Source: Rhodococcus sp. IEGM 1409 (GTDB lineage: Bacteria; Actinomycetota; Actinomycetes; Mycobacteriales; Mycobacteriaceae). From it: a stretch of DNA of 64,000 nt. The DNA is taken from assembly GCF_030056735.1 (NCBI RefSeq), contig NZ_JASHKN010000002.1, positions 682,001-746,000 on the forward strand. The letters run 5' to 3'. Positions 57,401 through 64,000 of the stretch are shown here, one piece after another. A model generated the notes under the pieces. It saw only the letters and a program-made list of their open reading frames with translations. It was not told where the DNA came from and did no database searches. Position 1 is the first letter of the stretch, and every line of letters starts with the position of its first letter. Both the position numbers and the translations under genes were made by a program.

Positions 57401-60400
57401 ACCCGCCGCGTTGCCGATGCGACGGCTGCCACGAAGAGGTCCGGCGAGCAACGGAAGGCGATCGACGCCGATCCGGCTGTCGTCGATGCGGTGTGTGCCT
57501 GTGTTGCAACGGTGTTGGAGATTTCCGACGTCGATCCGGGCGAGAACTTCTTCACTCTCGGCGGTCACTCGCTCACTGCGATGCGGTTGGTGGGAAGTCT
57601 GCGGAAGCTGGGCATCCGGATCGTCGTCTCGGATGTCTTCGACACCCCGACCCCCCTCGGACTTGCCTCGACTGCCCACGTCGATCACAAAAAGTTCTCG
57701 CCGGATTCGGTTGCTGTCGTTGATCGACCCGCCGTGGACGCGCGAACGGTCCGCCCCCCGGCAGCGGCTGGAAATCCTGATCACGAGCGGCACTGGGTTC
57801 GCACGCTTGCGGGCTTGCCCCTCGAAACGGACCTTCCCTACGACCGCCCGCGCGGCGCAGAATACCGCCCGCACACCTACGTCCGTCAGCTTCGCGATGC
57901 TCGGTTCGGTGACGGCTCGGGATTCGACACGGTGCTGTTGGCTGCCGTCGCAGCGACGCTGAACGGCTTCGGCGGTGGTCGGGACCTTGCTGTCGGACTG
58001 TCCTCGGAACAGGCGGACACCCTCATTCGGGTCGACCTGTCCGGGCGGCCGAAAATTGCCGATGTCGTTCGACGAGTCGAAGGCGCGTTGTCGGAGGCAC
58101 GGGCGCATTCCGATATCAGCCTCGACCGAATCGCCGATCTACTCGGGCGTCCCACCAGCAGCCTGTTCGCTGCCCGTGTCGGCCACTCGCTCGACGCGAG
58201 CGTCGACCTCGAATTCGTCCGAACCGCAACAGAACTTCGATTGACGGTCGATGCTGGGCTGTTCGACGCCGCCACCGCGGACGCATTGCTCGACGGAGTG
58301 ATCGCGGTCCTTGGTCACGAAAACACCACTGTCGTCGCAGATCTGCGGCTGTCGGAGAACAAGTCGGATCGTGACCCGGGCCGACGCGCGACGCGACCGG
58401 CAGGTATCTCGCAGTTGTTCGCTCGACAGGTCAGCCGCCATCCCGACGACGTCGCGGTGGTCTCCGGTGAGGTCGGAATTACTTACGGAGAGCTGTCGGC
58501 ACGCGTCGACGAACTGGCCCGCGAACTGCTTGCGGTCGGCGCAGGACCCGAGAAGGTAGTCGCCGTTGCGCTCGATCGTGGTGCTGATCTGGTGGCGGGA
58601 CTGCTCGCGGTACTGCGCATCGGCGCGGTGTACCTGCCGCTCGACGTCGACTACCCGAGTGAGCGGCTCGAGTTCATGATCGACGATGCGGCGCCGGTGT
58701 GTGTGCTGACCAGTATCCACAGCGCAGGACGACTTCCGTCGGCAGTGCCCACGAGTGTGTTCGTGGATGGTGAGTTCACCAACGCCGATGTCATGCTTCC
58801 TTCGCCACCGGCTGCGGGTGATCACCTCGCATACATGATCCACACCTCCGGCTCGACCGGTCGCCCCAAGGGTGTGATGGTCTCGACTGCCAACCTCGCG
58901 GCCTTCGCAGACACGGTCGTCGAGGATCGCTGGATCAGGCCGGGCGATCGCATTGTCGCGGTGACAACGGTGTCGTTCGACATTGCGGCACTCGAGCTTC
59001 TGTGCCCGCTTGCCGCGGGCGCTACGGTCGTGATCGCCGACCGCACGACGGTTCGCGACCCGGATGCGTTGTTGGCGTTGATCTCCGCGAGCAATGCGAC
59101 AGTGATGCAGGCAACGCCGGCACTGTGGCGAGTGGTCACCGAACACGAGAACGCATCCAGCCTCGCCGCGGTGCGCGCCTTGGTGGGAGGGGAAGCCCTC
59201 CCGCAGGATCTGGCCGACGATCTGGTGGCCGACGCTGCTTCGGTCCGGAATGTGTACGGACCCACCGAGGCCACGGTATGGGCTACGTCTTCGGTCATCA
59301 CGACCGGTGACCGAGTCACGATCGGCCGGCCCTGGACCGATGTGCACGTACGAATCCTCGACGACGACCTGCGCGAGGTTCCGGAAGGGGTTGCGGGCGA
59401 GCTGTATCTGGGCGGCGCGCAGGTGGTTCGCGGATACCTGAATCGCCCCGATCTGACCGTCGCGCGATTCGTCGCCGATCCTTCTCTGCCGGGGGCACGC
59501 CTCTACCGCACCGGAGATCTGGTTCGACGCCGGCGAGGGGTCATGCACTTCCTTCGTCGTGCAGACGATCAAGTGAAGGTTCGCGGTTTCCGCATCGAAC
59601 TCGGCGAGGTCGAGGGCGCGCTCGGAACAGTCGCCGGTGTGTTCCGCGCTGCAGCCACCGTCCGTGTCGATGCGGCGGGTACCGGAAGTCTGCACGGATA
59701 TGTGGTCCCCGAAGGTGGAACCACGCTCGATTCGGTACTGGTGCGCAAGGAGATTGCGCGGCTGCTCCCCGAACACATGGTGCCGCAGACCATCACGGTG
59801 CTCGAAGCGCTCCCGCTCACTCTCAACGGGAAGGTCGACCGAAAGGCATTGCCCGAAATCGCGCCGGATCGTGCGCCGACTCCGCTCGTAGCCCTCGACA
59901 CAGATCGTCGGGCACGGCTCGAGTCGCTCAGCCCGGGCTGGCAGGACGTGCTGCCGCTCGGACCTCTGCAGGAAGGCATGTACTTCCAGTCGGTTCTCGA
60001 CGGTGCCGACGGCACGGATGCCTATCACATGCAGCCGAGATTCGAGTTCTCTGCCGACGCCGACATCGACGTTCGCTCACTCCGCGCAGCAGGGGATGCG
60101 CTCTTGCGGCGTTACCCGAACTTGCGGGCGGGCTTCACTCACGCCGGGTTCGATGCCCCGGTGCAGTTCGTGCCCAGGGCAGCCGACATGCCCTTCCGAG
60201 AGATCGATCTGAGCGCAGCCGCAACCGAGGACATCGATCGCGAGATTCGCGCCGTCGACGAGGCCGAATTCGGCAAGCTGTTCGACTTGAGTGCGCCGCC
60301 ACTCATTCGAATGGTGTTGGTCTGGTTGCCAGGTGGGGGAGCGCACCTCGTCTTCACCCAACACCACCTGCTGACCGACGGTTGGTCGCAAACCTTGATG

Positions 60401-63400
60401 TACGCGGAGTTGTTCGCGCTCTACGAGTTTGCCCGTTCGCACGGCACGGACCCGATTGCACTCGACGGCGCTCTCGCCACGCCGGCGGACTTCCGTGATC
60501 ACCTGCGATGGATCGCCGAAGCGGATCGCACGGACGCACTCTCGTCTTGGAAGAACTACCTCGCAGATCTCGATCAGCCCACACTCGTGGGAGGTACGGG
60601 ATCAGGCGGGCGTGCTCCGTTGCCGGTGTTCACCCGAGTTCAGCTCGAGCAGAACATCACCGAGCGAGTTCGCGACCTGGCCAGGCGCAGCGGTGTGACG
60701 CTGTCCACCGTGGTTTCTGCGGCGTGGGGCCTGGCACTGCGCGCCGTGACTGGCCGAGACGACGTGGTCTTCGGATCGACGGTGTCGGGACGTTCACCCG
60801 AGGTCGAGGGCGCCGACCGAATGGTGGGCTTGGCGCTCAACACCATTCCGGTGCGTGTCCGGGTACGTCCCGGCGAGGAGATCTCGGCGTTGCTCGGACG
60901 CCTGTTCCGCGAACAGGGTTCGCTGCTGGGGCATCACCATCTCGGGCTCGGCGACGTGCAGCGAAGTGCAGGGTTCGCCACACTCTTCGACACGCTCTAC
61001 GTTTTCCGCAACACCCCTCGCGACGAACAGGCACGTCGAGACACGTTCGGGCGCAGTGGGATCGTCGGATTCGATGCGGTGGACGGCACTCACTATGCGC
61101 TCACGCTCGACGTGGACCCGGGCGTCGGGGATGCGGCGATGGCACTCACTCTCGAAAATCGTCCCGACCTGATTCCCCACGACGTGGCTCGGGACGTCCT
61201 CTCACGCACCGTCACGATCCTCGAAGTGATGGCGAATGCCGATACGGCTACGGTGGCGGACACGACGATTCCGCTTTCGCGCACTCCCGAGGAATTCTCT
61301 TCACAGCACATCGTGATGCCGCGGCCGGATCAGGCCGGCGGCAGCGTGGACGCACTGCTACGTGAAAGGGCGGCGGCCACACCAGACGAGACTGCACTGG
61401 TCTTCGGCGACGTCACACTGAGTGCCGCCGAGATGAACGCACGGGTGGACAGGCTGGCGCGGATACTCGCGTCGGCGCTCGAGGGGTCGGCGTCGGGCGA
61501 AGGGAGTTCGGGACCTTCCCGCATAGTGGCGCTAGCACTTCCGCGTACCGCCGATCACGTCGTAGCGATCTTCGCTGTCATGAGAACCGGAGCGGCCTAC
61601 CTCCCGTTGGATCTGGCTCACCCGCCGGCACGATTGCGCGAACTGATCCTCGACTCCGACGCGGCGCTGGTGGTCACCACGACGCAGACGCGTGACCTCG
61701 GTGTTCCCGCCGGACAGGAGTGCGTCGTCCTCGACGACCCGGACGTGGCCGGGGTACTCGACGGGCAGTCTCCGGCACCTGTTGTCGACGAGGCCGCGGT
61801 GTGTGGGCCGACCTCACCGGATCAGCCTGCCTACGTCATCTACACCTCGGGCAGTACCGGGAAACCCAAGGGCGTCGTAGTGGGGCACCGCGGGCTGACG
61901 ACGATGTATCACAATCACAAGGCCGAGATCTTCACCCCGACCGAAAACAGTGTGGGTGGTCGACGTTTGCGCATCGCGCACACAGTCTCGTTCTCGTTCG
62001 ACATGTCGTGGGAGGAACTGTTCTGGTTGCTCGCCGGGCATGAAGTTCACGTGATCGACGAGCAGGCGCGACTCGACCCCGCGTCGCTGGTGAAGCACTA
62101 CCGCGAAGTCGGGATCGACGTCGTGAACGTAACCCCCTCGTATGCACGGGAACTGATGGCCGCCGGTCTCCTCGACGGTGAGCGGACGCCGGTGTTGGTG
62201 ATGCTCGGCGGCGAAGCGGTGCCAGCCGAACTGTGGTCGCGGCTACGCGATCAGGACGGTGTCGACGGGTACGACCTTTACGGGCCGACCGAATTCACGA
62301 TCAACGCGATGGGATCCCCGGTTCAGGGCAGCGAGACGCCGTGCTTGGGTCGTCCGATTCTGAACGCGTCTGCGCGGGTACTCGATTCGGGTCTGCGTGA
62401 GGTTCCGATCGGAGCGGTGGGCGAGCTCTACATGTCCGGAGACGGAACGGCGATGGGCTACCTTCACCGCACTGCGCTGACCTCCGCCGTGTTCGTCGCT
62501 GATCCCTTCTCCGTCGGCAGGCGCATGTACCGCACGGGTGACGTCGTGCTGCGTCGCCGCGACGGCGAACTCGAATACCTGGGTCGCGCGGACCATCAGG
62601 TCAAGATCCGAGGCATTCGGATCGAACTGGGTGAAGTGGAATCTGCGCTCGCGTCGTTGCCGGGTGTGTTGAGAGCGGCAGCTTCCGTCCGTAGCGAAGA
62701 CGGTGCGCCGCCGCGACTGGTGGGCTATGTCATCGAAGAACCCGGGGCCGATTCAACCGATCTACGAGCTGCGTTGCGGGAACGCGTACCGGCGCACCTG
62801 GTTCCGTCGGACATCGTTGTCGTGGATTCGATCCCCCTGACACCCAACGGAAAACTGGACCGCGGTGCGCTGCCGGCACCCCCCGCCCGAGCGGCGGCCC
62901 GAGCACCGCGAACCGAGATGGAAAGGCAACTGTGCCAGGTCTTTGCGCGGGTTCTCGGCATCGACGTCGTGGATCCCGAAGAGAGCTTCTTCGATCTCGG
63001 CGGCGACTCGCTTCGAGCCATGCGACTGGTGGGGGAGGTGGAGCACGACCTGTCGGTGAGCGTCGGTGTGGGAACGCTGATGGCCCGTCCTACAGTTGCC
63101 GAGCTCGCAGCACACCTTGACGAATCGGGGTCCGAGGTCGACCTGAGTCGCGATCACCTCCTGACACTCCGAGCCGAAGGCAGCGGTGAACCACTGTTCT
63201 GCGTGCATCCGGCAGGTGGATTCGCTTGGCCCTTCGCACCTTTGACCGGCGTACTCGAGGCTGACCGTCCTCTGTTCGGCCTTCAATTGCCCACTGTTGC
63301 CGGAGAGCCACTCGAACCGACGAACGTGTACCAACTGGCAGCGATGTACGTCGACACGATTCGGGGCGTGCAACCGAGCGGGCCGTACCACCTGCTCGGA

Positions 63401-63910
63401 TACTCGTTCGGAGGCAACGTCGTCGCCGCGATGGCGGCTCAGCTGGTCGATATCGGCGAGACGGTGGAGTTCGCGGGTCTGATCGATACTCATCCAATGG
63501 GAGATCGTGACGAGCGCGACCGCGATGACGTCGACGACCGCGATCTTGCCGCCGCGCTGCCACCCGAGATCCTCACTCAGGCACCGGCACTGGTCGAGGC
63601 AGTTCGCGCTGGATTTGATGCCACTCGTTTGCTCGTGGCCCGCTCGACTGACACAACCTACGACGGACCGGTTACTCTGATCACCGCCGACGCCGAGGCG
63701 TCCGGACAAGTGCTGGCCGATCGCTGGCGCAGAGTCCGCGGGGACCGGGACATGGCAGTACATCATCTGCCCTACGACCACGCCGGATTGGTGACCCCAG
63801 CCGGGTGGGCGGCAATTGCCCCGCTGCTCGACAGTCATCTGTCGGAACGCACAGGCCACAGAGTTCGAAACCGCACAGTCGAAAACCACACAGTTGGAAA
63901 CCACAGTTAG
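51410..63910 (+). CDS. htbG: Heterobactin-type nonribosomal peptide synthetase
   Basis: 4166 residues. The GTG at 51410 follows AAGGGG by 6 nt and is preferred over GTG 51386. Domains by eye: C1 (15-440, HHLIVDGYS); A1 (470-970), pocket code read as D-A-D-D-V-G-L-V-D-K, acidic, fitting Arg; PCP1 (GGDS ~1015); E (1077-1560, [19 protein letters not shown]); C2 (1568-1980, HHLLTDGWS); PCP2 (GGHS ~2051); a C-lobe remnant of a C domain (2120-2313, no HHxxxDG); A2 (2330-2823), code D-I-L-Q-L-G-V-V-W-K, glycine; C3 (2840-3275, HHLLTDGWS); A3 (3313-3823), code D-M-E-N-M-G-L-I-N-K, as for N5-hydroxyornithine; PCP3 (GGDS ~3863); TE (3920-4147, GYSFGG). This predicts DHB-D-Arg-Gly-hydroxyOrn, that is, heterobactin. 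No PCP follows A2, so module 2 is C-PCP-A. The symbol is from memory of R. erythropolis PR4. Confidence 0.9.
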   Translation: MSVLPGSNSGAASEATFALTGAQLGIWNAQRLDPESRSYLVGEVLEISGDEPIDTELLTAAITATIGEAETMRLRMIETADGPRQYISDEPVAVIPITDVRDERDPVAVAHALVDAERSRASEYCRFMVERPLYTYSLIRLSDREIWCIQLYHHLIVDGYSAAMISRRVSAHYTAAKKGTDVAPTRFGSMTDLVTEDEAYRSGDQFVEDRDYWRDVLTPLPALDGRGQQVTGPAERTIQVREVIPADALNRLKEVADSTGTTWAEALIACYGAFLHRLLGETDVVIAMPLMARVGRTALKTPAMAVNVLPLRLTIRSHDRLGDLSKQVAATMKSLRAHQRYRGENLARDLGVAGTGALLHGIGINLKAFDFALDFAGAVGVLRNVAGGPPEDLGLTVTPIADGEVLLGFEVDARTNTRDSVQRRLAGFVSIVNAMVGEGDPAVGQVEMMTAPEAARILAGRETEPVPGSVDLVPDVFDRIVVEHADDTVLVCGEDRLTGAELGGRVHKLARLLRALDVGPDDIVGLALPRTSEMVVALLATLNAGAAYVALDPQHPAERLRDLIDDAQPKVVLTTSALAQQLVGDSRPDPLVLDSDAVREELRANSELALELGELATVRHGDHLAYVIYTSGSTGKPKGVLVRSGGLAHLLHHHRATIYRDTAERVGNRQLHTAHTASFAFDASLDQLLWLLCGHRVHVYGEELQKDAVALVAAFERDRVDVVDTTPSMAAAMVDNGLLSTQRLQLLVVGGEAAPPALWDAIIESGVPARNLYGPTETTVDAIATTVEGAGPRIGYPLAGTRAYLLDSALEPVSDGERGELYLAGPQLARGYLGRAGATSERFVADPFGAPGDLMYRAGDVARWVPGRGYDFIGRSDKQVKIRGHRVELSEVEAVLGSVPGIGAAAALIRTDGGRPSLVGYVVAAVGAALPPQEELRRDLADRVPDHLVPAAIVVLDELPVTVNGKLDRAALPAPAVESEGRAASTPREEILCDVVAEVLGRERVGVDEDFFGLGGDSITAISVSSRLRVRGLVVAPKELLAQRDLGTIAAAAREIADEADAAAAVVDVATGTVIAPPIVRALIDKNPTDEAIAGYAQWTAVRIDDGLSLGDLQSGVQTVLDHHDALRLLLRRENDSGTTELIVRDAGAVRSEGLVREVSDSSEPSRIRELAEASAASLDPRAGELLRVVLVNTEAGRPDQLILVAHHLIVDGVSWRILLPDLHEATDAARERRSARLAAGGSSWRRYAGLLAEFGTSGSRSSELEYWKSASVQVDDAPIGSRRLDPKVDVSATASRTTTVAPPAVTDALLTTLPAAYRAKADEVLLAGLMLALRSWQHSRGRIGLPAQTVTVEGHGRDALTIDTDFAGTIGWFTSEFPVRVPTDALMTADDLADALSGGATAGHLLRAVKEAKRAVPAGGVGYGVLRHSDPDTAPDLSACAAPELLLNYLGRFPSLPGTGWRLPEQDAFAVIEPATKAMSEVLALNAFVREDGAPTLAVEWTAAGAVLDEATIVELQAHWEGALAALTAHAALFDGGLTPSDCSATIFGQGAVVDQAGINELEAVHGPLADVLPLSPLQEGLLFHAVRDGAADVYTLTARFDLSGSLDEVKLANAFETVIDRHPNLRAAFHYEQFERPVQVIPRGAKVAWRSVDLTSVPASTALRSADQLEDEAAEHVFDVSTPPLLRALLIRLPGGVHRLVLNAHHLLTDGWSTPIVLRELMNVYHDGDAHLPTPTPYRDYLAWIAGRDQDSARAVWSERLRGLAAPTLVADVGAPRSVPVALEVPLAASDADALIELGRARALTINTLVQGAWAATLAEATGQWDVVFGATVSGRPAELAGVEGMVGLFSNTIPARLDIDTDEPLLDQFVGLQNAQFDIVDVEHTSLAEIERIAGIGQLFDTLLVFENFPNSGAGQPASHTLRVEGFTNRGVTHYPMTLMAPPSTGLDLVLYHDPAVVSEATAQQMVTRLAEILRGLLTEPTAPASAVLTVVRQTRRVADATAATKRSGEQRKAIDADPAVVDAVCACVATVLEISDVDPGENFFTLGGHSLTAMRLVGSLRKLGIRIVVSDVFDTPTPLGLASTAHVDHKKFSPDSVAVVDRPAVDARTVRPPAAAGNPDHERHWVRTLAGLPLETDLPYDRPRGAEYRPHTYVRQLRDARFGDGSGFDTVLLAAVAATLNGFGGGRDLAVGLSSEQADTLIRVDLSGRPKIADVVRRVEGALSEARAHSDISLDRIADLLGRPTSSLFAARVGHSLDASVDLEFVRTATELRLTVDAGLFDAATADALLDGVIAVLGHENTTVVADLRLSENKSDRDPGRRATRPAGISQLFARQVSRHPDDVAVVSGEVGITYGELSARVDELARELLAVGAGPEKVVAVALDRGADLVAGLLAVLRIGAVYLPLDVDYPSERLEFMIDDAAPVCVLTSIHSAGRLPSAVPTSVFVDGEFTNADVMLPSPPAAGDHLAYMIHTSGSTGRPKGVMVSTANLAAFADTVVEDRWIRPGDRIVAVTTVSFDIAALELLCPLAAGATVVIADRTTVRDPDALLALISASNATVMQATPALWRVVTEHENASSLAAVRALVGGEALPQDLADDLVADAASVRNVYGPTEATVWATSSVITTGDRVTIGRPWTDVHVRILDDDLREVPEGVAGELYLGGAQVVRGYLNRPDLTVARFVADPSLPGARLYRTGDLVRRRRGVMHFLRRADDQVKVRGFRIELGEVEGALGTVAGVFRAAATVRVDAAGTGSLHGYVVPEGGTTLDSVLVRKEIARLLPEHMVPQTITVLEALPLTLNGKVDRKALPEIAPDRAPTPLVALDTDRRARLESLSPGWQDVLPLGPLQEGMYFQSVLDGADGTDAYHMQPRFEFSADADIDVRSLRAAGDALLRRYPNLRAGFTHAGFDAPVQFVPRAADMPFREIDLSAAATEDIDREIRAVDEAEFGKLFDLSAPPLIRMVLVWLPGGGAHLVFTQHHLLTDGWSQTLMYAELFALYEFARSHGTDPIALDGALATPADFRDHLRWIAEADRTDALSSWKNYLADLDQPTLVGGTGSGGRAPLPVFTRVQLEQNITERVRDLARRSGVTLSTVVSAAWGLALRAVTGRDDVVFGSTVSGRSPEVEGADRMVGLALNTIPVRVRVRPGEEISALLGRLFREQGSLLGHHHLGLGDVQRSAGFATLFDTLYVFRNTPRDEQARRDTFGRSGIVGFDAVDGTHYALTLDVDPGVGDAAMALTLENRPDLIPHDVARDVLSRTVTILEVMANADTATVADTTIPLSRTPEEFSSQHIVMPRPDQAGGSVDALLRERAAATPDETALVFGDVTLSAAEMNARVDRLARILASALEGSASGEGSSGPSRIVALALPRTADHVVAIFAVMRTGAAYLPLDLAHPPARLRELILDSDAALVVTTTQTRDLGVPAGQECVVLDDPDVAGVLDGQSPAPVVDEAAVCGPTSPDQPAYVIYTSGSTGKPKGVVVGHRGLTTMYHNHKAEIFTPTENSVGGRRLRIAHTVSFSFDMSWEELFWLLAGHEVHVIDEQARLDPASLVKHYREVGIDVVNVTPSYARELMAAGLLDGERTPVLVMLGGEAVPAELWSRLRDQDGVDGYDLYGPTEFTINAMGSPVQGSETPCLGRPILNASARVLDSGLREVPIGAVGELYMSGDGTAMGYLHRTALTSAVFVADPFSVGRRMYRTGDVVLRRRDGELEYLGRADHQVKIRGIRIELGEVESALASLPGVLRAAASVRSEDGAPPRLVGYVIEEPGADSTDLRAALRERVPAHLVPSDIVVVDSIPLTPNGKLDRGALPAPPARAAARAPRTEMERQLCQVFARVLGIDVVDPEESFFDLGGDSLRAMRLVGEVEHDLSVSVGVGTLMARPTVAELAAHLDESGSEVDLSRDHLLTLRAEGSGEPLFCVHPAGGFAWPFAPLTGVLEADRPLFGLQLPTVAGEPLEPTNVYQLAAMYVDTIRGVQPSGPYHLLGYSFGGNVVAAMAAQLVDIGETVEFAGLIDTHPMGDRDERDRDDVDDRDLAAALPPEILTQAPALVEAVRAGFDATRLLVARSTDTTYDGPVTLITADAEASGQVLADRWRRVRGDRDMAVHHLPYDHAGLVTPAGWAAIAPLLDSHLSERTGHRVRNRTVENHTVGNHS

Positions 63911-63928
63911 ACACACAACGGGAGCTCA

Positions 63929-64000
63929 ATGATGAAGTCCACACCGCCCCTCGCGATACGGAGTTGGCGACGTTTCGTCGCCATCGCAGGGTTGCTGATC
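63929..64000 (+). CDS. Start of a further siderophore-locus gene (truncated)
   Basis: GGGAG (63920-63924) precedes two adjacent ATG codons (63929, 63932). The 24 codons in the window read MMKSTPPLAIRSWRRFVAIA and then GLLI: a basic start leading into a hydrophobic stretch, as at the N-terminus of a transporter or exported protein. A siderophore exporter is likely from context, but too little is present to name it. Confidence 0.6.
   Translation, partial: MMKSTPPLAIRSWRRFVAIAGLLI

Noticed and set aside
58139..60028. 629-codon minus-strand open frame inside the NRPS gene
   Set aside because: Shadow frame of the Gly adenylation region; the plus-strand frame has all NRPS motifs.

Overview
This window is a high-GC actinobacterial chromosome segment, most likely Rhodococcus of the R. 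erythropolis / R. qingshengii group. The support is the order rpsO-pnp-pepR and, further on, dapB followed by a small membrane protein (the arrangement known from Mycobacterium and relatives), GTG starts and ATGA couplings, a secreted endoglycoceramidase-type GH5 enzyme of the rhodococcal kind, and a siderophore synthetase whose adenylation codes fit heterobactin.

Layout. (1) 1-5416: end of rpsO, a long structured leader, pnp, an M16 zinc peptidase and a zinc alcohol dehydrogenase. (2) 5598-7301: a secreted cutinase-like protein with a Thr/Pro-rich tail, closed by a strong terminator. (3) 7462-21773: sixteen co-oriented, mostly overlapping genes encoding a group 1h (formerly group 5, 'actinobacterial' high-affinity) [NiFe]-hydrogenase, its Hyp maturation set (hypA, B, C x2, D, E, F), its endopeptidase, a NifU-Rieske fusion, a 39-residue membrane peptide absent from most gene calls, and four proteins of unknown function. 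(4) 22252-38689: accessory genes: PadR, two serine peptidase/penicillin-binding-type lipoproteins around a regularly spaced TGCA palindrome, a broken GAP-family membrane gene, GH5 glycosidase, LysR, MFS exporter, TetR-SGNH hydrolase pair, VOC protein with a MerR-type promoter, MerR/TipAS regulator, a 51-residue Cys-containing protein, S51 peptidase, lipoate ligase, and a membrane protein/diiron-like hydrolase pair. (5) 38916-45921: TetR, an ECF-type transporter (T component plus a fused S-A-A' protein), dapB, a DUF3105 lipoprotein, a frameshifted secreted-protein gene, DUF1801. (6) 45929-64000: siderophore locus: isochorismate synthase, free-standing aryl carrier protein, 2,3-dihydro-DHB dehydrogenase, DHB-AMP ligase, isochorismatase, a flavodoxin-like protein, a 4166-residue NRPS and the start of a further gene.

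How the parts work together. The hydrogenase block holds all that is needed to build a cytoplasmic H2-oxidising enzyme: Ni insertion (HypA/B), Fe(CN)2CO assembly (HypC/D/E/F), C-terminal clipping of the large subunit, and probable electron-transfer or anchoring partners (NifU-Rieske, the small membrane peptide). The siderophore locus makes 2,3-dihydroxybenzoate from chorismate, loads it on a separate carrier and hands it to an NRPS read here as C-A(Arg)-PCP-E-C-PCP-[C remnant]-A(Gly)-C-A(hydroxy-Orn)-PCP-TE. That matches heterobactin (DHB, D-Arg, Gly, N5-hydroxyornithine) and includes the permuted C-PCP-A order in module 2. IdeR-like iron boxes sit in the divergent promoter region at the start of this locus.

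All calls come from reading sequence and translations by eye. No database search was run, and DUF names and family assignments are from memory.
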